Numbered from the stretch's first letter, positions 15,008 through 23,751 are shown. The stretch: DNA of 46,773 bases from an uncultured Acidobacteriota bacterium (GCA_902826515.1 CADEFD010000002.1:14203-60975); one strand, 5' to 3'. Notes: generated by a model from the sequence alone, not told the origin. Translations and numbers: made by a program.

Positions 15008-16648
15008 ATGATTCGCCCGGCTCGTCTCGCCCTGCCGTTCGTGCTGCTGATGCTCGTGACGTCCGGCCGCGCCGGCGCCGACACCTATCCGCGTCAGCCG
15101 GCCGTGGACGCCCGGCACTACGTGTTTCGTCTCACACTGCTGACGGGCGAGGCGAACGAGATCGAGGGCGAGGCCGCCGTCACGCTCCGGGTGCTGACGG
15201 CGGGCCTGCGGGAGGTGGCACTCGACCTCGCCACGCCGCGCGCCGACGGCAAGGGCATGACGGTGGCCGCCGTCACCTCGGCCGCCGGGCCGGTCGCGTT
15301 CACACATCGCGACAACCGGCTGCGGCTGACGTTGCCCGCCGGCCTCGCGGCGGGGCAGGACGTGACCGTCACCATCACATACCGCGGCATCCCGGCGGAT
15401 GGCCTGCGCCTCATCACCAACATCCACGGCGAGCGCGTGGCGTTCAGCGAGAACTGGTACAACCGCGCGCGGCAGTGGCTGCCGATGATTGACCACGTGG
15501 CCGACAAGGCGACCGGCGAGTTCGTCATCACGACGCGGGCCGACTACCAGGTCATCGCCAACGGCGCGCTCGTGGAGCAGGTGGACCTCGACGGCGGCCG
15601 GCGCCGCACGCACTGGCGGCAGGACGTGCCGATCTCGTCGTGGCTCTACGCCGTGGGCATCGCCCGCTTCGCCGTGCGCCACGCCGGACTCGTGCGCGGC
15701 GTGCCGCTCGAGTACTGGGTGTTCCCCCAGGATGCGGAGAAAGGCTTCGCGCTCTTCGAGAAAGATGCGCGCCGCTCGTTCGAGTTCTACGCCGACTACG
15801 TGGGCCCGTTCGCGTATCAGAAGCTCGCGCACGTGGAAGCGGCCGGCATGGGCGGCGGCACCGAACACGCGAGCAGCATCTTCTACGGCGAGAAGGGCAT
15901 CACCGCCGGCAACGGCCCGGTCGTGCACGAGGTCGCGCACCAGTGGTTCGGCAATGCCGTGACCGAACACGACTGGAACGACATCTGGCTGAGCGAAGGT
16001 TTTGCCACCTACTTCACGCTGCTCTACACCGAACACGCCGAAGGGCGCGACGCGTTCGTCGAGGGCCTGCGCCGCAGCCGTGCCACGGTGCTGAAACTGG
16101 AAGCGAGCTTGCCGAACACGCCGGTCGTGCACGTGAATCACGACGACGCGGCGCGCGAGCCCACCAACCAGCTCGTCTACCAGAAGGGCGCGTGGGTGCT
16201 GCACATGCTGCGCGCGCAGGTGGGCACGGAGACCTTCTGGCGCGGCATCCGCGACTACTACCGGCAATACGTGAACACCACGGCCTCCACGGACAACTTC
16301 CGGCAGGTGATGGAGCGCGCGTCGGGGCAGGACCTGACGTGGTTCTTCCGCCAGTGGCTGAACCGCGCCGGTGTGCCGGCGGTGTCGGGCACGTGGCGGT
16401 ATGATGCCGCGGCCCGTGAAGTCGTGATCACGGTGCGGCAGACGCAGGCCGCCGACCCATACCGGCTGCAGCTCGGCGTGGGCGTCATCGCCTCCGAGGG
16501 CGCGCTGCCGAACGTGCGGCAGATGGCCGTGGACGGCCGCGAGACCACGATACGCGTGCCCGCCGCCAGCGAACCGGCCGCGGTCGTGCTCGACCCGGCC
16601 GTGACCACGCTCGCCGACGTCGGGACGTTCACGAAGGTGCGGCCCTAG
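15008..16648 (+). CDS. Exported M1-family metallopeptidase (aminopeptidase N type)
   Basis: A 546-residue exported zinc aminopeptidase. After a signal peptide (cleavage near RAGA) comes the N-terminal saddle domain (about residues 28-210), then the catalytic domain with the substrate-anchor motif GMGGGTEHAS in place of GAMEN. The zinc site is HEVAHQWFGN followed 18 residues later by Glu in WLSEGFATY. All catalytic residues are present. It is short: the long C-terminal helical domain of PepN is missing, as in many environmental M1 proteins. It likely trims peptides in the periplasm. It is followed after 9 bases by the PLP lyase gene, whose GGAGG box overlaps this gene's stop codon. Confidence 0.92.
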   Translation: MIRPARLALPFVLLMLVTSGRAGADTYPRQPAVDARHYVFRLTLLTGEANEIEGEAAVTLRVLTAGLREVALDLATPRADGKGMTVAAVTSAAGPVAFTHRDNRLRLTLPAGLAAGQDVTVTITYRGIPADGLRLITNIHGERVAFSENWYNRARQWLPMIDHVADKATGEFVITTRADYQVIANGALVEQVDLDGGRRRTHWRQDVPISSWLYAVGIARFAVRHAGLVRGVPLEYWVFPQDAEKGFALFEKDARRSFEFYADYVGPFAYQKLAHVEAAGMGGGTEHASSIFYGEKGITAGNGPVVHEVAHQWFGNAVTEHDWNDIWLSEGFATYFTLLYTEHAEGRDAFVEGLRRSRATVLKLEASLPNTPVVHVNHDDAAREPTNQLVYQKGAWVLHMLRAQVGTETFWRGIRDYYRQYVNTTASTDNFRQVMERASGQDLTWFFRQWLNRAGVPAVSGTWRYDAAAREVVITVRQTQAADPYRLQLGVGVIASEGALPNVRQMAVDGRETTIRVPAASEPAAVVLDPAVTTLADVGTFTKVRP

Positions 16649-16657
16649 GAGGCGATG

Positions 16658-17803
16658 ATGGACAGCCTGACCAGACGCGGATTCGTGGAGTCACTGGGCG
16701 CGGCCGCCGGCCTGAGCCGGCTGCCGATGCCCGAGGCGCCCGACGCGCCGCTCGACGACAAGACCGTGCGTCTGTCGGGCGACGGCAACGGCCAGTCGCC
16801 GGCGGCGTTTGCGGCGCTACTGCAGCGACTCACGGCCGCGCGCGACGTCGGCGAAGACTCGTACCTCCTCGGCGGCGAGGTGGCCGCCTTCGAGCGGCAC
16901 TGGGCCGCGCTGCTCGGTAAGGAAGCCGCGGTCTTCATGCCGTCTGGCACGCTCGCCAATCATCTGGCGCTGCGCGCGCTCGCCGGCACCCGGCGCCGGG
17001 TCATCGTGCCGGAGATGAGCCACATCTACAACGACACCGGCGACGCGTGCCAGACGCTGTCGGGCCTGACGCTGATGCCGCTGGCGCCGCGCGCCGCCAC
17101 GTTCACGACCGCCGATGTGGAAGCGGTCGTGACCCGCACGGCCGGGGGACGCGTGGCCACCGTCGTCGGCGCCATCGCCATCGAAAGTCCGATTCGCCGT
17201 CTCTCGGGTCAGATGTTCGACTGGGCGGAGGCCCGCCGCATCACGGCGTACGCGCGCGAACGTGGCATCGGCACGCACCTGGACGGCGCGCGGCTGTTCA
17301 TCGCCTCGGCCTACACCGGCATCACCCCCGCCGAGTACGCCGCGCCGTTCGACACCGTGTACGTGTCGCTCTGGAAGTACTTCAACGGCGGCCAGGGCGC
17401 GATTCTCGCCGGCCCGAAGCGCCTGCTCGACGACATGTTCCACACGCGCCGGATGTTCGGCGGCAATCTCGCCGTCGGCTGGCCGGCGGCGGTGGTCGCC
17501 GGGCACTACATGGACGGCTTCGTCGATCGCCTGAAGGGTGCCGTGCGCGTCTCCGAGGAGGTGTACGGCGGGCTGGCCTCACACCCCCGCCTCGCCATCT
17601 CGCGCGTGCCGCAGGGCACGAACGTGGCGCACGTCACGCTGCGCGGCGTGGAGCCGAAGACGGTGGCGTCCAGGCTGCTCGCGGCGGGCATCCGGATGCC
17701 GGCGGCGGCACCCGACGGCGTCGTGACCTTCAGCGTCAACGAGACGTGGGTGCGGCTGCCGGCGGCCGAGATCCTGCGCGCGTTCGAACGGGCGCTCGCG
17801 TAG
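16658..17803 (+). CDS. PLP-dependent aldolase/lyase with a Tat-like signal
   Basis: A 381-residue fold-type I PLP enzyme of the threonine aldolase / beta-eliminating lyase family. Motifs are PSGTLANHLALRAL (phosphate binding), EMSHIYNDTGD, HLDGARLF with the Asp that contacts the ring nitrogen, and SLWKYFNGGQGA with the Schiff-base Lys. The N terminus reads TRRGFVESLGAAAGL, a twin-arginine pattern, so the folded enzyme with its cofactor may be exported. The second ATG was chosen because it stands 5 bases from GGAGG at 16648-16652; the one at 16655 stands only 2 bases away. Substrate is unknown. The 3' end overlaps the convergent serine hydrolase gene by 68 bases. Confidence 0.85.
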   Translation: MDSLTRRGFVESLGAAAGLSRLPMPEAPDAPLDDKTVRLSGDGNGQSPAAFAALLQRLTAARDVGEDSYLLGGEVAAFERHWAALLGKEAAVFMPSGTLANHLALRALAGTRRRVIVPEMSHIYNDTGDACQTLSGLTLMPLAPRAATFTTADVEAVVTRTAGGRVATVVGAIAIESPIRRLSGQMFDWAEARRITAYARERGIGTHLDGARLFIASAYTGITPAEYAAPFDTVYVSLWKYFNGGQGAILAGPKRLLDDMFHTRRMFGGNLAVGWPAAVVAGHYMDGFVDRLKGAVRVSEEVYGGLASHPRLAISRVPQGTNVAHVTLRGVEPKTVASRLLAAGIRMPAAAPDGVVTFSVNETWVRLPAAEILRAFERALA

Positions 17804-19262
17804 CGATGGGCCCGGGCGCGGCGCCGCGGGACGGCTCGACGGCCGCCACGAGGGCCGCCAGTGACTGGTTCAGGAGCTTCGTGCCCACGGGCGCCCCGCG
17901 TTGATGCCCCATCCGCACGATCACGAGATCGTGTGACGGCACGATGAAGGTGTGCTGCCCGCCGGCGCCCGACATGAAGTACGCGTCGCGCGGCAGGTTC
18001 CACTGCCCTTCGCCGTTCACCCAGAACTGCCCGCCGTACTCGCGACGTTTCCACGCCGGTGCCGGCGTGCGGACGAACGTCGTCCAGCCCTCGGGCAGCA
18101 GGCGCTGCCCCTGCCACACGCCGTCCTGCAGATAGAGCATGCCGAGCCGGGCCCAGTTGCGGGCGGTGCCGTAGTCGTAGCCGCTCAGCAGGAAGTTGCC
18201 CCAGGGATCGGGCTCGAGCACCTGCCGCCGGATGCCGACGTGGTCGAAGAGCGCCCGCTGCGGATAGGTCAGGTACTCCTCGCCCTGCTGCTCGACGGCC
18301 TGGCGCACGAGGAAGCCGAGGGTCATCGGATCGACGTTGCGGTAGCGTCCCACGGTATTGGGGGCGAACTCGACCGGCGACGAAATCGCATACCGGAAGG
18401 CGTCGACGGCGCCGGCGTAGATGAAGAAGTGATCGTGGTACTGGGTGTGCGGGTCCATCCAGCGATCGTCCTGGCCGGTGAAACTGAGGCCGCTCGACAT
18501 GCGCATGATGTCGCGCACGCGAATGGCCCCGCGCGGATCGCCGGGACGGCGCCAGTCGGGCACCGGCGCCGGGTCGTCGAGCCCGAAGGCGCCACGTTTC
18601 ACGACCAGCCCGACGAGTGTGGCCGTGAGGCTCTTCCCCATCGACCAGCTCTCGAGCTGTGTGTCCTTCGTGATGCCGGGCATGTATCGCTCGCCGATGA
18701 TGCGGCCCTTGTGGACGACGACCATCGCGGCCGTCAGTCCGCCGGGATCGGCAAACGCGAGATCGACGGCGGCCGCCACCCGCGCGCGATCGAGACCGGC
18801 CGGCCACGGCGCCGGGTCGGCGGCGTCGCCCATCGGCCACGGCTGCGCGGCGGCGTCCGGCAGTGTGGTGCGCACGGGGACGGGCGTGAAGAACACCCGG
18901 TCCTGTCCCTCGGGGTGAATCACACAGCCCTGATCGCCATAGAAGGCCGCCGTCCGCGTCACCCCCTTGAGCGTCACGCGCACCCGCCTGGCCGCGCGGT
19001 CGACGTCGGCGGTCACCGGCTCGGTCTGATAGGGCGCCGTCATCAGGAACGACGCGCTGTTGCGCCTGACCTCGTCTTCCTCGCGTCCGGAGACGAAGAC
19101 GCCCGAGCACAGGATCTTCGCGTAGCTGGCGGCGCCGAGCGAGACCGGCGACTGGTACGGCACATCCGGATGATGGGACCGCGTGGGGGGCACGGCCGGC
19201 TGCGCCACGAGCGCCGTGCCGCTTGCCGCGAGCAGGAGGACGAGGGACAGGCGTCGCGTCAT
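17736..19262 (-). CDS. Exported serine hydrolase (beta-lactamase fold)
   Basis: A 508-residue exported protein with a signal peptide (hydrophobic core LSLVLLLAASGTALVA). The catalytic Ser-x-x-Lys is in SWSMGKSL, and the Tyr of the second motif is likely in GRYRNVD. The fold is that of class C beta-lactamases and penicillin-binding-protein-like esterases such as EstB; the substrate cannot be told. The domain seems to end near QSLAALVAAVEP. The last 27 or so residues (Pro, Arg and Ala rich) are coded by DNA antisense to the convergent PLP lyase gene, a 68-base tail-to-tail overlap. The start at 19262 gives the better signal peptide; an ATG 9 bases upstream is also possible. Confidence 0.88.
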   Translation of the reverse strand: MTRRLSLVLLLAASGTALVAQPAVPPTRSHHPDVPYQSPVSLGAASYAKILCSGVFVSGREEDEVRRNSASFLMTAPYQTEPVTADVDRAARRVRVTLKGVTRTAAFYGDQGCVIHPEGQDRVFFTPVPVRTTLPDAAAQPWPMGDAADPAPWPAGLDRARVAAAVDLAFADPGGLTAAMVVVHKGRIIGERYMPGITKDTQLESWSMGKSLTATLVGLVVKRGAFGLDDPAPVPDWRRPGDPRGAIRVRDIMRMSSGLSFTGQDDRWMDPHTQYHDHFFIYAGAVDAFRYAISSPVEFAPNTVGRYRNVDPMTLGFLVRQAVEQQGEEYLTYPQRALFDHVGIRRQVLEPDPWGNFLLSGYDYGTARNWARLGMLYLQDGVWQGQRLLPEGWTTFVRTPAPAWKRREYGGQFWVNGEGQWNLPRDAYFMSGAGGQHTFIVPSHDLVIVRMGHQRGAPVGTKLLNQSLAALVAAVEPSRGAAPGPIATRAPVRTRAGSRPPAAAPTSR

Positions 19263-19277
19263 GGCGCGCATCCTACC

Positions 19278-20717
19278 TCAGGGCAGCCGCGGTACCCGCG
19301 TCAGCAGGCCCTCGGGCCGCATGGCCGCTTCGATTTCCTGCGGTGTGCTCGCAAGCGTGGGCGTGAAGTTCTCCATGCCGGTCTTCGTGATGACGATGGT
19401 GTCCTCCATGCGGACGTAGAGCTTCTCGTCGGGGATCCACATCATCGGGTCCACGGTGAACACCATGCCTTCGCGGAACGGCTGCCCCCAGATGACGCCC
19501 GGATCGTGCACCGTCATGCCCACGGGGTGCTGCAGGTGGCCGCGGAACGACAACATCTCCTCGGCCGCCTTGTGGTGCGCGGGCGAGGCGAAGGAGGTGC
19601 GGGCGAGCACCGGCTCCATGTCGCGCCGCGCCTTGACCAGCACGTCTTCCGGCGTCACGCCCGGCCCGATGTGGCGGAAGAATGCGGAGCGGTACTCGAG
19701 GATGAACGTGGCAAGCGTGCGCTGCGCGGCGGTGTAGGTGCCGTTCACGGGCCACATGCGCGTGACGTCACTCGTGTAGTAGCGCAGGTCGGGTGCGTAG
19801 TCCATCAGCACCATGTCGCCGGCCTTCAACGGATCGAGGTTGCGGGAGTAGTGCCCCATCCAGGCGTTGGTGCCGCCGCCGGCAATCGGGTTGTAGCCCT
19901 CGAATCTGGCGCCGTTGGCCAGGAACGTGAACCTCGCGGCCGCGGCGATCTGGTACTCGAGGACACCCGGGCGCGTGCTCTTCATCGCCTCGAGAATGCC
20001 GAGCGCCGCGAGCTCCGACGCCTGGCGGATGAGCGCGATCTCCCGGGGGCTCTTCGTCTGCCGCAGCGTGTCGAGGACGGGCGTCAGGTTGCGGCGCTCG
20101 AGTGACGGGTAACGCGCCTCGATGAGCGCGAGGAAGTGCGCCTCGCGCGACGGGCGCCCGTCCCACGGATCGGCCGCCACGCCGGCCTGGTGACCGAGGA
20201 TCTCGTCGCGGCTCTGCGCCTCGCCTTCCGCCGGACCGAAGGGCACGTAGAGCACCGGCCGCGGCGCCCGCAGCATCGTGTTGAAGGTCTGCCGCGAGAG
20301 CAGCTCCACCGGCGCCACGTCGTCGGCGCCGGTCAGCCGCTTCACCTCCGCGTGATCTTCGGCCGACCATACGGTGCCGGTGCTGCGCTCGAGCGCCTCG
20401 TTGCGGTGCGAGAGATACAGCACCGTGCGGCGCGTCCGGCCGTCGAGCACGAGGTACGCATGCGGGCTCTCGATGCCGCTCAGGTAGTAGAACTCGTTCG
20501 ACTGCCGGAACACCTTGAAGCCGTCGACCCCGGGGGCGCCCTGGATGATGGCGATGGCCTGCGGCCCGATGGCGTCGAACACCCGGTTGCGCCGGGCGAC
20601 GAATTCCTCGACCGGAAAGTCGGTCTGGAACGGCGCGACGCCCTGGCCGTGCAGCAGCACGGCGGACGTGAGTCCGAGAATCAGCAACACCACCGTGCCC
20701 GCGCGCTTTGCTGCCAT
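19278..20717 (-). CDS. Exported M24B peptidase (Xaa-Pro aminopeptidase type)
   Basis: A 479-residue exported protein with a signal peptide (cleavage near LLHGQG), an aminopeptidase P N-terminal domain (about residues 35-200, with QSNEFYYLSGIESP) and a creatinase-fold catalytic domain. The metal ligands read Asp in MDYAPDLRYYTSD (two Asp), His in LQHPVGMTVHDPG, and Glu in VRMEDTIVI. The usual Glu of the Val-Glu-Pro motif is Asp here (FTVDPMMW). Members of the group remove N-terminal residues before proline. A second, canonical copy is at 42986-44368. The start was taken at 20717, where the signal peptide begins. A TGTGA/TCACA repeat lies directly upstream of the start codon. Confidence 0.88.
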   Translation of the reverse strand: MAAKRAGTVVLLILGLTSAVLLHGQGVAPFQTDFPVEEFVARRNRVFDAIGPQAIAIIQGAPGVDGFKVFRQSNEFYYLSGIESPHAYLVLDGRTRRTVLYLSHRNEALERSTGTVWSAEDHAEVKRLTGADDVAPVELLSRQTFNTMLRAPRPVLYVPFGPAEGEAQSRDEILGHQAGVAADPWDGRPSREAHFLALIEARYPSLERRNLTPVLDTLRQTKSPREIALIRQASELAALGILEAMKSTRPGVLEYQIAAAARFTFLANGARFEGYNPIAGGGTNAWMGHYSRNLDPLKAGDMVLMDYAPDLRYYTSDVTRMWPVNGTYTAAQRTLATFILEYRSAFFRHIGPGVTPEDVLVKARRDMEPVLARTSFASPAHHKAAEEMLSFRGHLQHPVGMTVHDPGVIWGQPFREGMVFTVDPMMWIPDEKLYVRMEDTIVITKTGMENFTPTLASTPQEIEAAMRPEGLLTRVPRLP

Positions 20718-20718
20718 G

Positions 20719-20730
20719 TGTGATCTCACA
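20719..20730. promoter_or_regulatory. Inverted repeat TGTGA-TC-TCACA next to the start codon
   Basis: A short inverted repeat that begins one base upstream of the ATG of the M24 gene (minus strand). Its half-sites look like CRP half-sites but the spacer is 2 bases rather than 6, so a CRP site is unlikely. A repressor operator is possible but unproven. Confidence 0.2.
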
Positions 20731-20808
20731 GTGGACGCATGGTAGCGGCTTCGGCTGCGGGCGGCCACCTCGACGGGTGCGGATCCGGCCGCGTGGTTCC
20801 AACCAACG

Positions 20809-20835
20809 GGCAGCCGGCGCCATCCAATGGCTGCC
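20809..20835 (+). other. Hairpin in the leader of the HEAT-repeat gene
   Basis: GGCAGCC and GGCTGCC form a 7-pair stem with a 13-base loop, about 22 bases before the ATG at 20858. It is stable but may be chance in GC-rich DNA. Confidence 0.25.
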
Positions 20836-20857
20836 TCACTTTTCAGGAGCGACATCG

Positions 20858-22069
20858 ATGACTGCCCTGCTGCTTGCGGCCGTACTGGCCACGCAACCCA
20901 CCGACCTGCGCGACGCCGACGCGGTCACCCGCCTTCTCGCGTCGTTGCGTGCTGCCGAGCCGGCGGTGTGCGAACTGGCCGGGCGGGCGCTCACGAACTT
21001 CGGCGGCTGGGGCAACTGGAGCGGCGACGAGCCGATGCCCACGCCGATGCCGATTCCGATGCCGATGCCCTTTGCCCATCGCGGGCCGTCGATTGCGGTG
21101 GGCGGTCCGCGGGCACGCACCAGTCTCGGCGCGCCGGCGCTGGCCGCGTTCCGCGCGGCGCTGCGCGATCCGAGTCATTGCGTGCGGCGGATCGCCGCCC
21201 GCGTCGTGGCGCGCGAGGAGCCGTCGTGGGCGGTCAGCGAGTTCACCGCGCTGGCAAAAGACGCGGCCGCGGGCTACCGCGAAGTGGGGCTGCTCGGCCT
21301 CGGCGAACTCGAAGACCGCGCCACGCTCGGCATCATCACGAACGGCCTCGGCGACAAGGACATCGCCGTGCGCGCGATGGCGGCGTGGGCGCTCGGCGAA
21401 CTCGAGTTGCCCGAATCAGTGCCGGCGCTCGGACGCGCCCTTTCCGATCAGGCGCCGCTCGTGCGACGGCGCGCCGCGTGGGCGCTCGGCCAGGTTGAAA
21501 GTGTGTCGGCCGTGCCGCTGCTGCGCGGAGCACTGCGCGACAGCGACGGCGACACCCGCCGCACGGCGGTGTGGGCGCTCGGCGAGATCGAGGATCCGAG
21601 CGCCGTCGAGGCGCTGGCGACGCTCGTGACCGACGGCGACGCGCGGGTGCGCCGCATGGCGGCGTGGGCACTCGGCGAAATCGAAAGCAGCCGCGCGGTG
21701 CCGGTGCTGGCGCGACTTCTCGGCGACGCCGACCGCGACGTGAAGCTCACGGCGATCTGGGCCCTCGGCGAGATCGAGTCCTCCGACGCCGTGAGCGTGC
21801 TGGCGCCCGCGCTCAAGGACGCTGAGCCCGGCGTGCGCCGCATGACCGTGTGGGCGCTCGGTGAGATCGAGTCGTCTTCCGCGGTACGGTATCTCACGCC
21901 GCTCCTGAACGACGCCGACGCCGACGTGCGGGCGGTGACCGCCTGGGCGCTCGGCAGCATCGAAAGCCTGTCGGCGCTGCCCGCGCTCGAAGCGGCGAAA
22001 GCCGACCGCGCGCCGGCCGTGCGGCGCGCGGTGCAGTGGGCGATCGACCAGATCGACGATCGGCGCTAA
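20858..22069 (+). CDS. HEAT-repeat protein
   Basis: A 403-residue protein. The N terminus is weakly hydrophobic (TALLLAAVLA) and may be a signal peptide. A Met-Pro-rich low-complexity stretch sits near residue 60-75 (PMPTPMPIPMPMPF). From about residue 165 to the end there are seven almost perfect 31-residue HEAT-like units, each with the core Trp-Ala-Leu-Gly-Glu and a following Val-Arg/Pro pattern. At DNA level the repeat period is 93 bases, with the Trp codons at 21386, 21479, 21572 and so on. Such solenoids serve as protein-binding scaffolds. Related genes often follow BlaR1/BlaI regulators, but none is present here. An AGGAG box 8 bases before the ATG fixes the start. Confidence 0.88.
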   Translation: MTALLLAAVLATQPTDLRDADAVTRLLASLRAAEPAVCELAGRALTNFGGWGNWSGDEPMPTPMPIPMPMPFAHRGPSIAVGGPRARTSLGAPALAAFRAALRDPSHCVRRIAARVVAREEPSWAVSEFTALAKDAAAGYREVGLLGLGELEDRATLGIITNGLGDKDIAVRAMAAWALGELELPESVPALGRALSDQAPLVRRRAAWALGQVESVSAVPLLRGALRDSDGDTRRTAVWALGEIEDPSAVEALATLVTDGDARVRRMAAWALGEIESSRAVPVLARLLGDADRDVKLTAIWALGEIESSDAVSVLAPALKDAEPGVRRMTVWALGEIESSSAVRYLTPLLNDADADVRAVTAWALGSIESLSALPALEAAKADRAPAVRRAVQWAIDQIDDRR

Positions 22070-23310
22070 TCCCGCGCCTGGCGGCGTTTCCGCAGAAAGG
22101 TCCGCTCGGCGTCGTTCGCAGTCACGGCGATCGCCGCCTCGTAGGCGAGGGCGGCGTCGTCGCGGCGGCCCAGACGCCGCAGCAGATCGGCGCGCACCGC
22201 GTGGAACAGGTGGAAGCCGGCGAGCGGCAGCGGCTCGACCAGGGTCAGACCGGCGGCCGCGCCGTCCACTTCGGCCACCGCCACCGCCCGATTGAGCGCG
22301 ACGATCGGCGTGGGCGTCAGGCGCAGCAGGTGGTCGTAGAGCTGCACGATCTGTCGCCAGTCGGTGTGCGCGGATGTGGCGGCAGCGCTGTGCACGGCGT
22401 TGATGGCCGCCTGAATCTGATACGGCCCGGGCTGATTGTCTGCCAGACATTGCCGCACCAGCGCCTGCCCCTCGGCGATGAGCGCCGGGTCCCAGCGCGC
22501 GCGATCCTGATCCGCGAGCAGCACCAGATCGCCGTCCGCCGTCACCCGCGCCGAACGGCGCGACTCGATGAGCAGCATCAGCGCGAGCAGGCCCCGCACT
22601 TCCGGATCCCGCGGCACGAGCGACTGCAGCAGGCGCGCCAGCCGGATCGCCTCGACGCAGAGGTCATCGCGGCCGAACCGCTCACCCGCGGCGGCCGCAT
22701 AGCCTTCGTTGAAGACGAGATACAACACGGCTTCGACAGCGGCGAGCCGCGCCGGCAGGTCGCGATCCTCCGGCACGCGATAGGGAATGCGCGCATCCCG
22801 GACCTTCCGTTTGGCCCGGGCGAGGCGCTGGGCCAGGGTGGCTTCCGGCACGAGGAAGGCGCGCGCGATGGCGGCGGTCGAGAGTCCGCCGAGCAGGCGC
22901 AGGGTGAGCGCCACGCGGACGTTCAGCGCGAGGGCCGGATGACAACAGGTGAAGATGAGCCGCAGCCGGTCGTCGGGCCACGCGGCCGCTCCAGCGTCCG
23001 CATCGCCGGCGTCGGCGGCGGCGGCGAGGCGCAGCCACTCGGCCTCCTCGTGCCGCGCCTCGCGTGACGACTCGCGGCGCAGCCGGTCGATGAGCTTGTG
23101 CCGGGCCGTGGTGATGATCCAGCCGGCCGGCGCCGGCGGCACACCGGTTGCGGGCCAGCGTTCGAGCGCGGCGATGAAGGCGTCCTGCACCGCCTCCTGC
23201 GCGAGATCGATGTCGCCGCAGAGGCGCACCAGCACCGCCACGGCGCGGCCGTACTCCGCGGTGAAGACACGCTCCACCGCGGCGGCATCGGTCGCAGACG
23301 CCTCGGCCAT
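22066..23310 (-). CDS. ECF42-type sigma factor with C-terminal TPR-like extension
   Basis: A 414-residue protein. Residues 1-170 carry sigma regions 2 and 4 (ERVFTAEYGRAVAVLVR, AQEAVQDAFIAALERWP, and a helix-turn-helix around STAAIARAFLVPEATLAQRL). The remaining 240 residues are an all-helical extension with the family signature YLVFNEGYAAAAGE, then ARLLQSLVPRDPEVRGLLALM, and a TPR-like ending. This is the layout of group ECF42, which lacks an anti-sigma factor, and in which the C-terminal extension is needed for activity. It is paired with a YCII (DGPF) protein, as in the group generally. The ATG overlaps the YCII stop (TGATG). Its stop codon overlaps the HEAT gene's stop. Confidence 0.92.
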   Translation of the reverse strand: MAEASATDAAAVERVFTAEYGRAVAVLVRLCGDIDLAQEAVQDAFIAALERWPATGVPPAPAGWIITTARHKLIDRLRRESSREARHEEAEWLRLAAAADAGDADAGAAAWPDDRLRLIFTCCHPALALNVRVALTLRLLGGLSTAAIARAFLVPEATLAQRLARAKRKVRDARIPYRVPEDRDLPARLAAVEAVLYLVFNEGYAAAAGERFGRDDLCVEAIRLARLLQSLVPRDPEVRGLLALMLLIESRRSARVTADGDLVLLADQDRARWDPALIAEGQALVRQCLADNQPGPYQIQAAINAVHSAAATSAHTDWRQIVQLYDHLLRLTPTPIVALNRAVAVAEVDGAAAGLTLVEPLPLAGFHLFHAVRADLLRRLGRRDDAALAYEAAIAVTANDAERTFLRKRRQARD

Positions 23311-23651
23311 CAGTGCCGGAACGGCCGCACTTCGATGGGAAGGGTCGTGGCGCGGGCGAGTTTGCGGCCCCACTCGAGTGCGGCGTCCAGATCCGGCGCC
23401 GTCACCACCGTGAAGCCGCCGAGGTGCTCCTTCCCCTCCACGAAGGGGCCATCGGTCACGAGCACGTCGTCCGCGCCGGGCCGCAGCACCGTGGCGCTGC
23501 CGGCGTCGTGCAGTCCGCCGGCGAACACCCAGGCGCCGGCGGCCTGCATTTCCTCAGTGAGAGCGCCCACGTCGCGCATGATGCGTTCGAGGTTCACGGT
23601 GGCCGGCGGTGGTCCGTCGGGCTGGTAGATGCTGAGCAAGTACTTGGTCAT
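23310..23651 (-). CDS. YCII-related (DGPF) protein, partner of ECF42
   Basis: A 113-residue soluble protein of the YCII superfamily. The diagnostic motif is TDGPFVEGKEHLGGF, from which the DGPF name comes, and the fold is a ferredoxin-like alpha/beta sandwich. The His and Asp residues that line a possible active site in YciI are only partly visible. Genes of this family are the main known neighbours and likely targets of ECF42 sigma factors; their reaction is unknown. It heads the two-gene operon, with a GGAGG box before the ATG, and stops in a TGATG overlap with the sigma gene. Confidence 0.9.
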   Translation of the reverse strand: MTKYLLSIYQPDGPPPATVNLERIMRDVGALTEEMQAAGAWVFAGGLHDAGSATVLRPGADDVLVTDGPFVEGKEHLGGFTVVTAPDLDAALEWGRKLARATTLPIEVRPFRH

Positions 23652-23751
23652 GTCTGCCTCCGCTCACTATACGAACGGCGGACCGCCAGATCGACGAAAC
23701 AGCACGCCGGCAGCCGGCATCTGTAGGAAGTGGTTCGGCGCAGTCCGTCGA

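Noticed and set aside
14957-16267. A long minus-strand extension of the creatininase-like frame
   Set aside because: It is antisense to the M1 peptidase, which has a full zinc site and a signal peptide. The real start is the ATG at 14956.
20719-20730. CRP binding site
   Set aside because: The TGTGA and TCACA half-sites are 2 bases apart; CRP needs 6. It was kept only as a low-confidence repeat.
21386-22069. DNA tandem repeat or CRISPR-like array
   Set aside because: The 93-base period is explained by coding for HEAT units in one long frame.
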